From contig UBQW01000056.1 of NCBI GenBank assembly GCA_900467745.1, positions 52,074-116,073 on the forward strand: a stretch of 64,000 nucleotides of DNA, read 5' to 3'. Shown one piece after another: positions 7,552-16,399 of this stretch (its first letter is position 1; the number at the start of each line of letters is the position of its first letter). The notes under the pieces are model-generated. The model was not told the origin of the DNA. It saw only the letters and a program-made list of their open reading frames with translations, and ran no database searches. The DNA is from Hyphomicrobiales bacterium. GTDB taxonomy: Bacteria > Pseudomonadota > Alphaproteobacteria > Rhizobiales > Rhizobiaceae. Both the position numbers and the translations under genes were made by a program.

Positions 7552-8586
7552 TTGAGTGAAATGCGCCGGAAGATCATGCGGGTTCTGGACGGGGAAACAT
7601 TGAGCCCTCCCCCCATCTGGCTGATGCGGCAGGCAGGCCGATACCTGCCGGAGTATCGAGAGGTACGAGCCAAGGCTGGAAGCTTCCTCGATCTCTGTTA
7701 CACCCCGGATCACGCAGTCGAGGTCACGCTGCAGCCGATCCGGCGCTATGGCTTTGACGCTGCCATTCTCTTCTCCGACATCCTCGTCATTCCCGATGCG
7801 ATGAAGCGCAATGTTCGTTTCACCGAGGGGCATGGGCCGGAAATGGATCCGATCGACGTCGATGGCATCGATGGTCTGGATGGCAGCCGCGTGCTGCAGC
7901 ACCTGGAACCAGTGCTGGAGACCGTCAGACGTCTCCGGAGTGATCTGCCAACGGAAACCACACTACTCGGCTTCTGTGGCGCTCCCTGGACCGTTGCGAC
8001 CTATATGATCGCTGGACATGGTACGCCCGACCAGGCCCCTGCCCGCCTGTTTGCCTATCGGCATCCGAAGGCTTTCGAAAAGCTGCTGATGTTGCTGGCG
8101 GATGTTTCGGCAGATTATCTCGTCGCGCAGATCGATGCCGGCGCCGATGCCGTGCAAATTTTTGATTCCTGGGCGGGCGTGCTCGGCGAGCGTGAGTTCG
8201 AAGCATTTGCCGTGAAGCCCGTGGCGCGGATGATCGCCTCGATCAAGGCGCGGCGCCCGAATGCGAAGATCATCGCCTTTGCGAAGGGCGCGGGCTATCT
8301 CCTGAAGACCTATCGCCAGAAGACGAGGGCTGATGCGATCGGCCTTGATTGGTCTGTCCCGCTCGACTTCGCGGCCGAGCTGCAGAAGGATGGCCCGGTG
8401 CAGGGCAACCTCGATCCGATGCGTATGGTTGCCGGCGGGGTGGCACTTGAAGAGGGTATCGACGATATCCTGCAGCGATTGGGGAATGGTCCGCTGATCT
8501 TCAACCTCGGGCATGGAATTACGCCCCAGGCCGATCCCGAAAATGTTCGTCTGCTCGTCGAGCGTGTTCGCGGCGGAAGGGTTTGA
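7552..8586 (+). CDS. hemE: Uroporphyrinogen decarboxylase
   Basis: A 344-residue HemE, which removes the four acetate carboxyls of uroporphyrinogen III to make coproporphyrinogen III in heme synthesis. The N-terminal WLMRQAGRYLPEYRE substrate-binding motif is intact, as is GFCGAPWTVATYMI near residue 140. The start is TTG at 7552 because GGAAG at 7541-7545 lies 6 bases upstream; the next ATG (7561) would be 15 bases away. It stands first after the probable origin and is followed 2 bases later by hemJ, so both are probably cotranscribed. Confidence 0.95.
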   Translation: MSEMRRKIMRVLDGETLSPPPIWLMRQAGRYLPEYREVRAKAGSFLDLCYTPDHAVEVTLQPIRRYGFDAAILFSDILVIPDAMKRNVRFTEGHGPEMDPIDVDGIDGLDGSRVLQHLEPVLETVRRLRSDLPTETTLLGFCGAPWTVATYMIAGHGTPDQAPARLFAYRHPKAFEKLLMLLADVSADYLVAQIDAGADAVQIFDSWAGVLGEREFEAFAVKPVARMIASIKARRPNAKIIAFAKGAGYLLKTYRQKTRADAIGLDWSVPLDFAAELQKDGPVQGNLDPMRMVAGGVALEEGIDDILQRLGNGPLIFNLGHGITPQADPENVRLLVERVRGGRV

Positions 8587-8588
8587 TC

Positions 8589-9125
8589 ATGGAACGCCAG
8601 ATCGACGAGAGACCGGGTTCCTATGCGCGCCGGCGCGCCTTTATCGCCATCGCCTTCTTTGTGGCGCTGGCGGTCGGTCTCTTCGTCTGGAATCCCGACA
8701 CGCTCTATCTGTGGATCAAGGCGCTTCACATCATCGCCGTGATCTCATGGATGGCCGGGTTGTTCTACATGCCGCGATTGTTCATCTACCACACCGATGC
8801 CGAGCCCGGCTCGGTGCAGTCGGAAACCTTCAAGGTCATGGAACGGCGTTTGCTGAAGGTGATCATGAACCCGGCGATGATGCTGACCTGGATCTTCGGG
8901 CTGTATCTTTCGTGGTCGGTTTACGGCTTCCAGGGTGGATGGCTGCACGCGAAGATCGGGCTCGTCGTTCTCTTGACCGCCGTGCACGTGTTTTTCAGCC
9001 GCGCGGCGAAGGCTTTCGAGCGTGACGAGAACCGGCGTTCGGCGCGCTACTGGCGCTTCATGAACGAGGCGCCGACCGTTTTGATGATCGCGATCGTCAT
9101 CCTTGTCGTCGTCAAGCCATTTTGA
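8589..9125 (+). CDS. hemJ: Protoporphyrinogen IX oxidase, HemJ type
   Basis: A 178-residue inner-membrane protein with about four hydrophobic helices (near residues 18-36, 40-62, 95-115, 155-175). HemJ oxidises protoporphyrinogen IX to protoporphyrin IX in bacteria lacking HemG and HemY. The conserved-looking stretch WIKALHIIAVISWMAGLFY includes the His expected to be functionally important. The ATG at 8589 comes 2 bases after the hemE stop. Pairing with hemE in one transcript matches the heme pathway assignment. Confidence 0.92.
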   Translation: MERQIDERPGSYARRRAFIAIAFFVALAVGLFVWNPDTLYLWIKALHIIAVISWMAGLFYMPRLFIYHTDAEPGSVQSETFKVMERRLLKVIMNPAMMLTWIFGLYLSWSVYGFQGGWLHAKIGLVVLLTAVHVFFSRAAKAFERDENRRSARYWRFMNEAPTVLMIAIVILVVVKPF

Positions 9126-9319
9126 CGCAGCCGGCTGACGGGTTAAATTTGCTTCATTTTAAGCAGCCCCCTTGCGGCGGGGGAGCTGACTCGCTATTTT
9201 CCGTCCACCTCATCCTTGTGGCATGTATGTAAAGTTCGATCGTCTGCGGGCTCCTCGCAGGACCGGTTACTGTCTCGACATCGCCTTTCCCCTCAAAATT
9301 ATAGAGTAATGGACACTTC
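9126..9319 (+). promoter_or_regulatory. Leader and promoter region of rho
   Basis: This 194-base gap precedes rho. It contains an imperfect hairpin at 9164-9188 (CAGCCCCC pairing with GGGG-A-GCTG, TTGCGGC loop) without a following T-run. The remainder is pyrimidine-rich on the + strand (9205-9300). Rho is known to limit its own expression through its leader in E. coli; whether that occurs here is an inference. Confidence 0.4.
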
Positions 9320-10585
9320 ATGTCTGAAATGAAGCTTCAGGAACTTAAGAGTAAATCCCCGACCGATCTTCTGGCATTTGCCGAATCGCTCGAGGTCGAG
9401 AATGCCAGCACGATGCGCAAGCAGGAGCTGATGTTCGCGATACTCAAGGTTCTTGCCAGCCAGGACGTCGAAATTATCGGCGAAGGCGTGGTCGAAGTTC
9501 TGCAGGATGGCTTCGGCTTTCTGCGTTCCGCCAATGCCAACTACCTCCCCGGCCCCGACGACATCTACATCTCCCCCTCCCAGATTCGCCGCTTCTCGCT
9601 GAAGACAGGCGATACGGTTGAAGGCCCGATCCGCGGACCGAAGGAAGGCGAGCGCTATTTCGCGCTGCTGAAGGTCAACACGATCAATTTCGACGATCCG
9701 GAAAAGATCCGTCACAAGGTTCACTTCGACAATCTGACGCCGCTCTATCCGAACGAGCGCTTCAAGATGGAACTCGAGATCCCGACGAACAAGGATCTCT
9801 CGTCGCGCGTCATCGATCTGGTCGCGCCGCTCGGTAAGGGCCAGCGTGGTCTGATCGTGGCGCCGCCGCGCACGGGTAAGACGGTTCTCCTGCAGAACAT
9901 CGCGCACTCGATCACCGCCAATCATCCGGAATGCTATCTCATCGTTCTCCTGATCGACGAGCGTCCTGAAGAAGTGACGGACATGCAGCGTTCGGTTAAG
10001 GGCGAAGTCGTCTCCTCGACCTTCGACGAGCCGGCAACCCGCCACGTCCAGGTCGCCGAGATGGTCATCGAGAAGGCGAAGCGCCTTGTCGAACATGGTC
10101 GTGACGTCGTGATCCTTCTGGATTCGATCACACGTCTCGGCCGCGCCTACAATACGGTTGTACCCTCCTCCGGCAAGGTTCTGACGGGTGGTGTTGACGC
10201 CAACGCGCTGCAGCGTCCGAAGCGCTTCTTCGGTGCTGCGCGTAACATCGAAGAAGGTGGATCGCTGACCATTATCGCGACAGCGCTGATCGATACGGGT
10301 AGCCGTATGGACGAAGTCATCTTCGAAGAATTCAAGGGTACCGGTAACTCAGAAATCGTCCTCGACCGAAAGGTTGCCGACAAGCGCATCTTCCCGTCGA
10401 TGGATATTCTCAAGTCAGGTACGCGTAAGGAAGACCTGCTTGTTCCACGCCAGGATCTGCAGAAGATCTTCGTTCTCCGCCGTATCCTCGCCCCGATGGG
10501 CACGACAGATGCAATCGAGTTCCTCATCGACAAGCTGAAGCAGACGAAGAGCAATTCGGATTTCTTCGAATCGATGAACACCTGA
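9320..10585 (+). CDS. rho: Transcription termination factor Rho
   Basis: A 421-residue Rho, the hexameric RNA helicase that ends factor-dependent transcripts. The N-terminal Rho domain (KSPTDLLAFAESLEVEN) is followed by the cold-shock-like RNA-binding fold with GFGFLRS near residue 65. The ATPase core has Walker A APPRTGKT (about 178-185) and Walker B VVILLDSITR (about 261-270). The C-terminus is of normal length and ends with a clean intrinsic terminator. It stands alone between hemJ and mnmE. Confidence 0.97.
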   Translation: MSEMKLQELKSKSPTDLLAFAESLEVENASTMRKQELMFAILKVLASQDVEIIGEGVVEVLQDGFGFLRSANANYLPGPDDIYISPSQIRRFSLKTGDTVEGPIRGPKEGERYFALLKVNTINFDDPEKIRHKVHFDNLTPLYPNERFKMELEIPTNKDLSSRVIDLVAPLGKGQRGLIVAPPRTGKTVLLQNIAHSITANHPECYLIVLLIDERPEEVTDMQRSVKGEVVSSTFDEPATRHVQVAEMVIEKAKRLVEHGRDVVILLDSITRLGRAYNTVVPSSGKVLTGGVDANALQRPKRFFGAARNIEEGGSLTIIATALIDTGSRMDEVIFEEFKGTGNSEIVLDRKVADKRIFPSMDILKSGTRKEDLLVPRQDLQKIFVLRRILAPMGTTDAIEFLIDKLKQTKSNSDFFESMNT

Positions 10586-10612
10586 TTTATCCTTAGCCGG
10601 ATTCTATCAACC

Positions 10613-10645
10613 AAAGCCGGCCGTTATCATGGCCGGCTTTTCTGT
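10613..10645 (+). terminator. Intrinsic terminator of rho
   Basis: AAAGCCGGCC at 10613-10622 pairs perfectly with GGCCGGCTTT at 10631-10640 across an 8-base loop, followed by TCTGTTTC. It is 28 bases after the rho stop and ahead of mnmE. Confidence 0.88.
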
Positions 10646-10732
10646 TTCTAACGTCTGGTTGAAGTAGACTTATAACCCTTCATCAGGCGGACGGACCGAT
10701 CGATTCGGTATCGTATCAATTGGAGTGTGCCC

Positions 10733-12046
10733 GTGGTGGAAATAATTGAGACGATCTACGCGCTCTCCAGCGGCGCGGTTCCCGCTGGCTTGGCCGTGAT
10801 CCGCATAAGCGGGACAAGTGCTCGGAATGTAATGGACAGCATGGTCTCAGAATCTGTCCCTGCCCGCACCACCGCGTTGCGAACGATTCGAACCCGTAAC
10901 GGTGAGGTGCTGGACAATGGCCTCGTGCTGTTCTTCCCGGGACCAAACTCCTTCACCGGTGAAGACGTCGTCGAATTTCACCTGCATGGCGGCCGCGCTG
11001 TCGTAAGTGCTGTTTATAGAGAGCTGAGTTCGTTCGATGGGTTGCGACAGGCCCTGGCCGGTGAGTTTTCCCGACGCGCGTTCGAAAACGGGAAGCTTGA
11101 CCTGCTGGAGATCGAAGGTCTTGCGGATTTGATCTCCGCAGAGACGGAGATGCAGCGCCGTCTGGCTCTCGAGCAAAGCTCCGGCGGGCTCTCGGCGATC
11201 TACGAATCTTGGGCGCAGCGACTGACGCGCGGCCGCGCGCTGATCGAGGCGGAACTGGATTTCCCTGATGAGGACGATGTTCCGGGATCGGTGTCGGACC
11301 AGGTCTGGTCGGATATGAGCGAGCTGGTCACCGAGATCCGGCGGCATCTTGGAATGGCTAAGACGGGCGAGATTATCAGAGACGGGTTCAAGGTGGTTAT
11401 TGCCGGCCTGCCGAACGCCGGAAAGTCCAGCCTTATGAATGCGCTTGTTCGTCGCGATATTGCGATCGTAACGGATATCGCCGGAACGACGCGCGATGTG
11501 CTTTCGACGGATCTCGACATTGATGGGTTTCTGGTCAAGCTCTACGATACCGCCGGCCTGCGAGAGACGGAGGAGGTTGTCGAGCGTGAAGGTATTCGCC
11601 GCGCGCGCACCGCGATGGAAGCGGCCGATCTCGTCATATACATAGAGGACATGTCGGTTCCGACGGAGGACAGCGACGTTCCATCATCCGCCCTTCGCGT
11701 TGGAACGAAGGCGGATTTGCCGGCCATCTCTCCGAGTAAATACGATGTGAAGATCTCGGTAGAAACGGGCGCTGGCTTGGATGAGCTGCGACAAGCCATT
11801 GGAGACCGGTTGCGCGAGATGGTCCCGCCACATTCATTGGCTATTCCCACCCGTACGCGACATAACGATTCGTTAGCGGAATGTATTAAGGCAATCGAGC
11901 GGGCGATCGCTAACGATCACGTCGATCTGGATCTCAGAGCGGAAGATTTGCGCATGGCCGGCGCTGCGCTTGGCCGCATTACCGGCAGGGTCGATGTCGA
12001 GAATTTGCTCGACGTTATCTTTGGCGAGTTCTGCATCGGCAAATGA
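10733..12046 (+). CDS. mnmE: tRNA uridine-5-carboxymethylaminomethyl modification GTPase MnmE
   Basis: A 437-residue MnmE. With MnmG it installs the 5-(carboxymethyl)aminomethyl group on wobble U34 of certain tRNAs. The N-terminal tetrahydrofolate-binding part starts at DTIYALSSG-like sequence (ETIYALSSGAVPAGLAVIRISG); the GTPase domain has G1 GLPNAGKSS near residue 222 and G3 DTAG near 268. The invariant C-terminal CIGK ends the protein. The GTG at 10733 is chosen with GGAG at 10722-10725 upstream; another GTG at 10727 is possible. The stop codon lies inside a parS-like site. mnmG and rsmG follow. Confidence 0.94.
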   Translation: MVEIIETIYALSSGAVPAGLAVIRISGTSARNVMDSMVSESVPARTTALRTIRTRNGEVLDNGLVLFFPGPNSFTGEDVVEFHLHGGRAVVSAVYRELSSFDGLRQALAGEFSRRAFENGKLDLLEIEGLADLISAETEMQRRLALEQSSGGLSAIYESWAQRLTRGRALIEAELDFPDEDDVPGSVSDQVWSDMSELVTEIRRHLGMAKTGEIIRDGFKVVIAGLPNAGKSSLMNALVRRDIAIVTDIAGTTRDVLSTDLDIDGFLVKLYDTAGLRETEEVVEREGIRRARTAMEAADLVIYIEDMSVPTEDSDVPSSALRVGTKADLPAISPSKYDVKISVETGAGLDELRQAIGDRLREMVPPHSLAIPTRTRHNDSLAECIKAIERAIANDHVDLDLRAEDLRMAGAALGRITGRVDVENLLDVIFGEFCIGK

Positions 12047-12059
12047 TTCACGTGAAACA
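12044..12059. promoter_or_regulatory. parS: parS-like ParB-binding site 2
   Basis: TGATTCACGTGAAACA differs from consensus parS at one base. Its first three bases are the mnmE stop codon TGA. It is the reverse complement of site 1. Confidence 0.85.
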
Positions 12060-12081
12060 CTGCCACGTTCCGGAAAAGCGT

Positions 12082-12097
12082 GGTTTCACGTGAAACG
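12082..12097. promoter_or_regulatory. parS: parS site 3
   Basis: GGTTTCACGTGAAACG contains the perfect 14-base palindrome GTTTCACGTGAAAC (12083-12096), differing from the 16-base consensus only at the outer pair. It is 38 bases from site 2 (start to start), in the mnmE-mnmG gap. Confidence 0.93.
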
Positions 12098-12151
12098 CCT
12101 TGACTCCCGGGGCGGCTTGCCGCATCACCGTGCGATCTCAGGAGCATTGTT

Positions 12152-14014
12152 ATGAATACCTCACGGTTCGATGTCATCGTCATTGGTGGCGGGCACGCTG
12201 GATGCGAAGCCGCTTCCGCGGCGGCGCGCGCTGGCGCGAAGACCGCGCTCGTGACGCATAAGCGCGAGACCATCGGCGTCATGTCGTGCAATCCCGCAAT
12301 TGGCGGCCTTGGCAAGGGTCATCTGGTTCGCGAGATCGACGCCTTGGATGGACTGATGGGCCGAGTGGCTGATGCCGGTGGTATCCAGTTCCGTATGCTT
12401 AATCGCAAGAAGGGGCCGGCCGTGCGCGGCCCGCGCACGCAGGCAGATCGCAAGCTCTATCGCCAGGCGATGCATGCCGAGATTTCCGCTATCCCTAACC
12501 TGACGATTGTCGAGGGCGATGCCTTTGACTTGTCGATCAAGGATGGACGTGTCACGGGCGTCATCATGAAAGATAGCCGGATTCTCGATGCTGGTGCCGT
12601 GGTCTTGACGACCGGCACGTTCCTGCGCGGCCTCATCCATATCGGCGACACGAAGATCCCTGCGGGCCGTGTTGGCGAAGAGCCGTCGATGGGTCTTTCC
12701 AAGACTTTGTTGGGAATAGGATTGCAGCTCGGTCGCTTGAAGACTGGTACCCCCGCCCGGTTGGACGGGAAGACTATCGACTGGGCGGGCGTCGGCCGGC
12801 AGGGCGCCGATGATGACGCTGTTCCCTTCTCCTTTATGACCGACCATATTTCTAACCCGCAGATCGATTGCGGTGTCACGCGCACTACGGAAGCGACGCA
12901 TCGTATCATCGTCGACAATCTCAAGCGTTCAGCGATGTATTCCGGTCAGATTGAGGGTGTTGGTCCACGCTATTGCCCGTCGATCGAGGATAAGCTCGTC
13001 AAGTTTGGTGAGAGAGATGGCCACCAGGTGTTTCTGGAGCCTGAAGGTCTTGACGACGACACGGTCTATCCGAACGGTATATCGACTTCGCTTCCGGCGG
13101 AGGTTCAGGATGCTTTTATTCGAACGATACCAGGTCTTGAGCACGTCAACATTCTGCAGCCGGGCTATGCGATCGAATATGACCATGTCGACCCGCGGGA
13201 GCTCAAGCCTTCGCTCGAAGTGAAGAAACAGCCTGGCTTGTTTCTGGCTGGGCAAATCAATGGTACGACGGGATATGAAGAGGCGGCAGCACAGGGTTTG
13301 GTTGCTGGGCTCAATGCTGCGCGTCTGGCCGGGCAGCAAGACGCTGTGCGATTCAGCCGCACGGATTCCTACATTGGCGTGATGATCGATGATCTGACGT
13401 CACGTGGGGTTGCCGAACCCTACCGGATGTTCACGTCGCGCGCGGAATACCGCCTCTCGCTGCGGGCTGACAATGCGGATGTTCGTCTTACACCACTTGC
13501 GATCTCATTGGGAATCGCTTCCCGCGCCCGTACCGATCGTTTTGAGCAATATGCATCGGCGATTGAGGCTGGCCGCGCGCTCTTGACGTCCCTCTCGGTA
13601 ACGCCAACCGAGGCACGGCGGTTCGGACTTAAGCTCAACCTAGATGGTCAGCGTCGCACCGCTTATGAGTTGCTGGCGTTCCCTGACTTCAATCTCGAAA
13701 CACTCCGGCCGGTGTGGCCTGAGTTGAGCGCAGTCGATTCGAAGGCAGGTGCTGCGCTTGAGATCGAGGCCAACTATGCGGTCTATATGGACCGGCAGCA
13801 AGCTGACGTCGCTCATATCAAGCGGGATGAAGAACGCCTTATCCCCACGGATTTTGACTTTGATCGCTTGTCCGGCCTGTCGAACGAGCTCAAGCAGAAG
13901 CTGGCGAAGACGCGCCCCTACGACGTAGCGCAGGCTTCGCGAATTGATGGGATGACGCCGGCGGCAATTTCGCTTTTGCTCGTGCATTTGCGACGTGGCG
14001 AAGTCGCGGCATAG
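12152..14014 (+). CDS. mnmG: tRNA uridine-5-carboxymethylaminomethyl modification enzyme MnmG (GidA)
   Basis: A 620-residue FAD- and NADH-dependent partner of MnmE. The dinucleotide-binding motif GGGHAGCEAA is at residues 12-21 and the family signature CNPAIGGLGKGHL follows near 47. GIQFRMLNRKKGPAVRGPR and PGYAIEYDHVDPREL are further family blocks; the helical C-terminal MnmE/tRNA-binding part ends at HLRRGEVAA. Length is normal. The ATG at 12152 follows AGGAG (12139-12143). A 105-base gap with two parS sites separates it from mnmE. Confidence 0.97.
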   Translation: MNTSRFDVIVIGGGHAGCEAASAAARAGAKTALVTHKRETIGVMSCNPAIGGLGKGHLVREIDALDGLMGRVADAGGIQFRMLNRKKGPAVRGPRTQADRKLYRQAMHAEISAIPNLTIVEGDAFDLSIKDGRVTGVIMKDSRILDAGAVVLTTGTFLRGLIHIGDTKIPAGRVGEEPSMGLSKTLLGIGLQLGRLKTGTPARLDGKTIDWAGVGRQGADDDAVPFSFMTDHISNPQIDCGVTRTTEATHRIIVDNLKRSAMYSGQIEGVGPRYCPSIEDKLVKFGERDGHQVFLEPEGLDDDTVYPNGISTSLPAEVQDAFIRTIPGLEHVNILQPGYAIEYDHVDPRELKPSLEVKKQPGLFLAGQINGTTGYEEAAAQGLVAGLNAARLAGQQDAVRFSRTDSYIGVMIDDLTSRGVAEPYRMFTSRAEYRLSLRADNADVRLTPLAISLGIASRARTDRFEQYASAIEAGRALLTSLSVTPTEARRFGLKLNLDGQRRTAYELLAFPDFNLETLRPVWPELSAVDSKAGAALEIEANYAVYMDRQQADVAHIKRDEERLIPTDFDFDRLSGLSNELKQKLAKTRPYDVAQASRIDGMTPAAISLLLVHLRRGEVAA

Positions 14015-14045
14015 ACTGCAACCTACACTATTTGAGAGTCCTCAT

Positions 14046-14663
14046 ATGGAATTAAACGGCCGGCGTGTTTCACGTGAAACACAGGAACGACTTGAGCATT
14101 TTGTGGGTCTATTTCAAAAATGGAGCAAGGCTATCAACCTCTCCGCGCCCTCTACTCTCAAGGACGCTTGGGAAAGGCATATCGCTGATAGCGCTCAGAT
14201 CTTCCAGCTTCAGCCAAATGTGGGCAACTGGGTCGATCTCGGTAGCGGCGGCGGCTTTCCCGGCGTGGTGACAGCGATCTTTCTCGCTGAACTCAATGAC
14301 GGCTGGGTGCACCTGGTTGAGAGCAACAACAAGAAGGCCGCCTTCTTGCGCACGGCGCTGAGGGAAACGGGCGCCCGTGGCTCCGTGCATCCGGTTCGGA
14401 TCGAGGATGCGGTCGCGGACCTGCCAACCTGCGATTTCGTGTCAGCCAGGGCGCTTGCGGACCTGGATAAACTTCTGGAGTTCGTCGATCCATTCGCGAT
14501 CCGTAACGAAAAAATCCGTGCCTATTTCCATAAAGGCCGGGATTACCGATCAGAGGTGGCAAATGCGCATGGTCGCTGGGCGTTTGATCTGGTAGAACAC
14601 AAGAGTGCCGTCGAGATGGACTCAGTCGTTCTCGAAATTTCCAATTTACGGCATTTGGTCTAA
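14046..14663 (+). CDS. rsmG: 16S rRNA (guanine527-N7)-methyltransferase RsmG (GidB)
   Basis: A 205-residue SAM-dependent methyltransferase that makes m7G527 in 16S rRNA; loss gives low-level streptomycin resistance in other bacteria. The SAM-binding motif is DLGSGGGFPG near residue 65, and HIADSAQ and VSARALADLDKLL match the family. The ATG at 14046 (MELNGRRVSRET) is preferred over a GTG at 13995 that would overlap mnmG. Residues 8-12 (Val-Ser-Arg-Glu-Thr) are encoded by a perfect parS. It sits directly before parA, as in many bacteria. Confidence 0.94.
   Translation: MELNGRRVSRETQERLEHFVGLFQKWSKAINLSAPSTLKDAWERHIADSAQIFQLQPNVGNWVDLGSGGGFPGVVTAIFLAELNDGWVHLVESNNKKAAFLRTALRETGARGSVHPVRIEDAVADLPTCDFVSARALADLDKLLEFVDPFAIRNEKIRAYFHKGRDYRSEVANAHGRWAFDLVEHKSAVEMDSVVLEISNLRHLV
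14066..14081. promoter_or_regulatory. parS: parS site 4 (perfect consensus, inside rsmG)
   Basis: TGTTTCACGTGAAACA is a perfect 16-base palindrome identical to the consensus parS. It lies in codons 7-12 of rsmG, about 600 bases before parA. As the only full consensus match here, it is a good candidate for the main ParB loading site. Confidence 0.95.
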
Positions 14664-14682
14664 CAAATCGGGCGTTGCGACA

Positions 14683-15477
14683 ATGGTTGCTGGACGGAAT
14701 CGGATTATCACGATCGCAAATCAGAAGGGTGGCGTCGGCAAGACGACGACGGCTATCAATCTGGCAACTGCACTAGCAGCGATCGGTGAGCGAGTTCTTA
14801 TTGTAGATCTCGATCCTCAGGGCAATGCGAGCACGGGCCTGGGTATCGACCGCAAGAACCGCAACAGGTCCTCTTACGATCTCTTGATCGGCGACCATGG
14901 TATTCTTGAAGTTGTTCAAGAAACCGCTGTGCCGAACCTGTTCATCGTCCCCTCCACCATGGACCTTCTGGGCATCGAGATGGAGATCGCGCAGCAGAGC
15001 GATCGCGTCTTCAAGCTCAAGAAAGCGCTTGCCGAGCGCGACGCATTCCAGTTTTCCTATATTCTCGTCGATTGCCCGCCGTCATTCAATCTCTTGACCA
15101 TGAATGCAATGGCGGCCGCGCATTCGGTGCTGGTTCCTCTACAGTGTGAATTCTTCGCGCTTGAGGGGTTGAGCCAGTTGCTCGAAACTGTCGACCAGGT
15201 TCGTAGGAGCGTGAACCCGCAGCTTGATATCCAAGGTATCGTGCTGACGATGTTCGATTCCAGAAACAATCTAGCCCAGCAGGTCGTCAACGACGTGCGC
15301 ACTCATCTCGGCGAAAAGGTTTACCATACGTTAATCCCGCGGAATGTGCGGGTGTCCGAAGCGCCTTCGTACGGCAAGCCTGCCATTCTCTACGACCTCA
15401 AATGTGCTGGAAGCCAGGCTTATCTGCAGCTGGCTTCTGAAGTCATTCAGCGTGAACGCCAGCGCCTTGCTGCCTGA
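14683..15477 (+). CDS. parA: Chromosome partitioning ATPase ParA
   Basis: A 264-residue ParA/Soj ATPase. It binds DNA as an ATP dimer and drives movement of ParB-parS complexes. The deviant Walker A KGGVGKTTTAINLA is at residues 14-27 with the signature Lys, followed by VDLDPQGNASTGLG (Walker A'), then ILVDCPPSFNLLT (Walker B). There is no N-terminal DNA-binding extension, so this is the short chromosomal type. The ATG at 14683 (MVAGRNRIITIANQ) fits the family start; upstream in-frame codons overlap rsmG. parB follows after 31 bases. Confidence 0.97.
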   Translation: MVAGRNRIITIANQKGGVGKTTTAINLATALAAIGERVLIVDLDPQGNASTGLGIDRKNRNRSSYDLLIGDHGILEVVQETAVPNLFIVPSTMDLLGIEMEIAQQSDRVFKLKKALAERDAFQFSYILVDCPPSFNLLTMNAMAAAHSVLVPLQCEFFALEGLSQLLETVDQVRRSVNPQLDIQGIVLTMFDSRNNLAQQVVNDVRTHLGEKVYHTLIPRNVRVSEAPSYGKPAILYDLKCAGSQAYLQLASEVIQRERQRLAA

Positions 15478-15508
15478 ACAAGCTCTTGAATAAGTGGTGA
15501 GTACCGAC

Positions 15509-16393
15509 ATGAACGATGATGTCTCGAAGAGAAGACTGGGGCGCGGCCTCGCGGCGCTAATTGGCGAAATGGATCAGCCGGCGCCTGTTGACGCAAGTCA
15601 GCGCGCGGTCAGCGCCGATCGTTTGGTGCCCATTGAGTTCATCACGCGCAACCCACGAAACCCTCGCCGCTTCTTCGATGATGGCGAGCTTCATGATCTC
15701 GCAAGCTCGATCCGTCAGCATGGTATTGTGCAGCCGGTTGTTGTACGTACACTTTCGACCAGCCAGTATGAAATCATAGCCGGCGAAAGACGTTGGCGCG
15801 CAGCACAGCTTGCAGGTTTGGTCGAGATTCCTGTCATCGTACGTGATGTTGACGACAAGACCGCGCTTGAGATCGCGATCGTCGAAAACGTTCAACGATC
15901 CGATCTGAATGCATTGGAAGAAGCGCTCGGCTACGAGCAGTTGATTGCGGATTACGGTTATACACAGAACGATCTCGGGGAGATCATCGGCAAGAGCCGT
16001 AGCCATGTCGCTAACTCGCTGCGGCTCCTGAAATTGCCGGAGCCTGTTCGTGACTTGCTCGCCGCCGGCAGCCTGTCTGCGGGCCATGCGCGCGCGCTCG
16101 TATCCACGTCTGACCCAACCGTCCTGGCCCGGACGATCGTTTCCAAGGGCATGTCGGTGCGCGACGCCGAGCGGCTTGCGCAAAACGATATCAAGGCGCA
16201 GTCGGAGCCGAAACCATCGGTCAATCCGCGTGACCAGAAGGATTCCGATACGATTGCGCTTGAGCGTACCCTCTCCGATACACTCGGATTGGATGTCGTC
16301 ATCAATCACAAGGCGAATGGCGGGCAGATCCGGATTTCTTATAAGTCATTGGATCAACTGGAAGAAATTTGCCGTCTGCTTGAGCGGCGCTGA
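15509..16393 (+). CDS. parB: Chromosome partitioning protein ParB (CTP-dependent DNA clamp)
   Basis: A 294-residue ParB. It binds parS, loads as a CTP-dependent sliding clamp and stimulates ParA. The N-terminal KRRLGRGLAALIGEM is the usual ParA-interacting box. The CTP-binding region has GIVQPVVVR and AGERRWRAAQLAG, followed by ENVQRSDLNALEEA. The helix-turn-helix QNDLGEIIGKSRSHVANSLRLL contacts parS. The dimerisation domain is at the C-terminus after a polar linker. The ATG at 15509 is chosen with GGTGAG upstream. It converges with holA, with 6 bases between stops. Confidence 0.97.
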   Translation: MNDDVSKRRLGRGLAALIGEMDQPAPVDASQRAVSADRLVPIEFITRNPRNPRRFFDDGELHDLASSIRQHGIVQPVVVRTLSTSQYEIIAGERRWRAAQLAGLVEIPVIVRDVDDKTALEIAIVENVQRSDLNALEEALGYEQLIADYGYTQNDLGEIIGKSRSHVANSLRLLKLPEPVRDLLAAGSLSAGHARALVSTSDPTVLARTIVSKGMSVRDAERLAQNDIKAQSEPKPSVNPRDQKDSDTIALERTLSDTLGLDVVINHKANGGQIRISYKSLDQLEEICRLLERR

Positions 16394-16399
16394 TCCGAC

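Noticed and set aside
7324..7902. 192-codon leftward frame crossing the origin gap and the hemE start
   Set aside because: It is antisense to hemE, crosses the DnaA boxes and shows no family resemblance.
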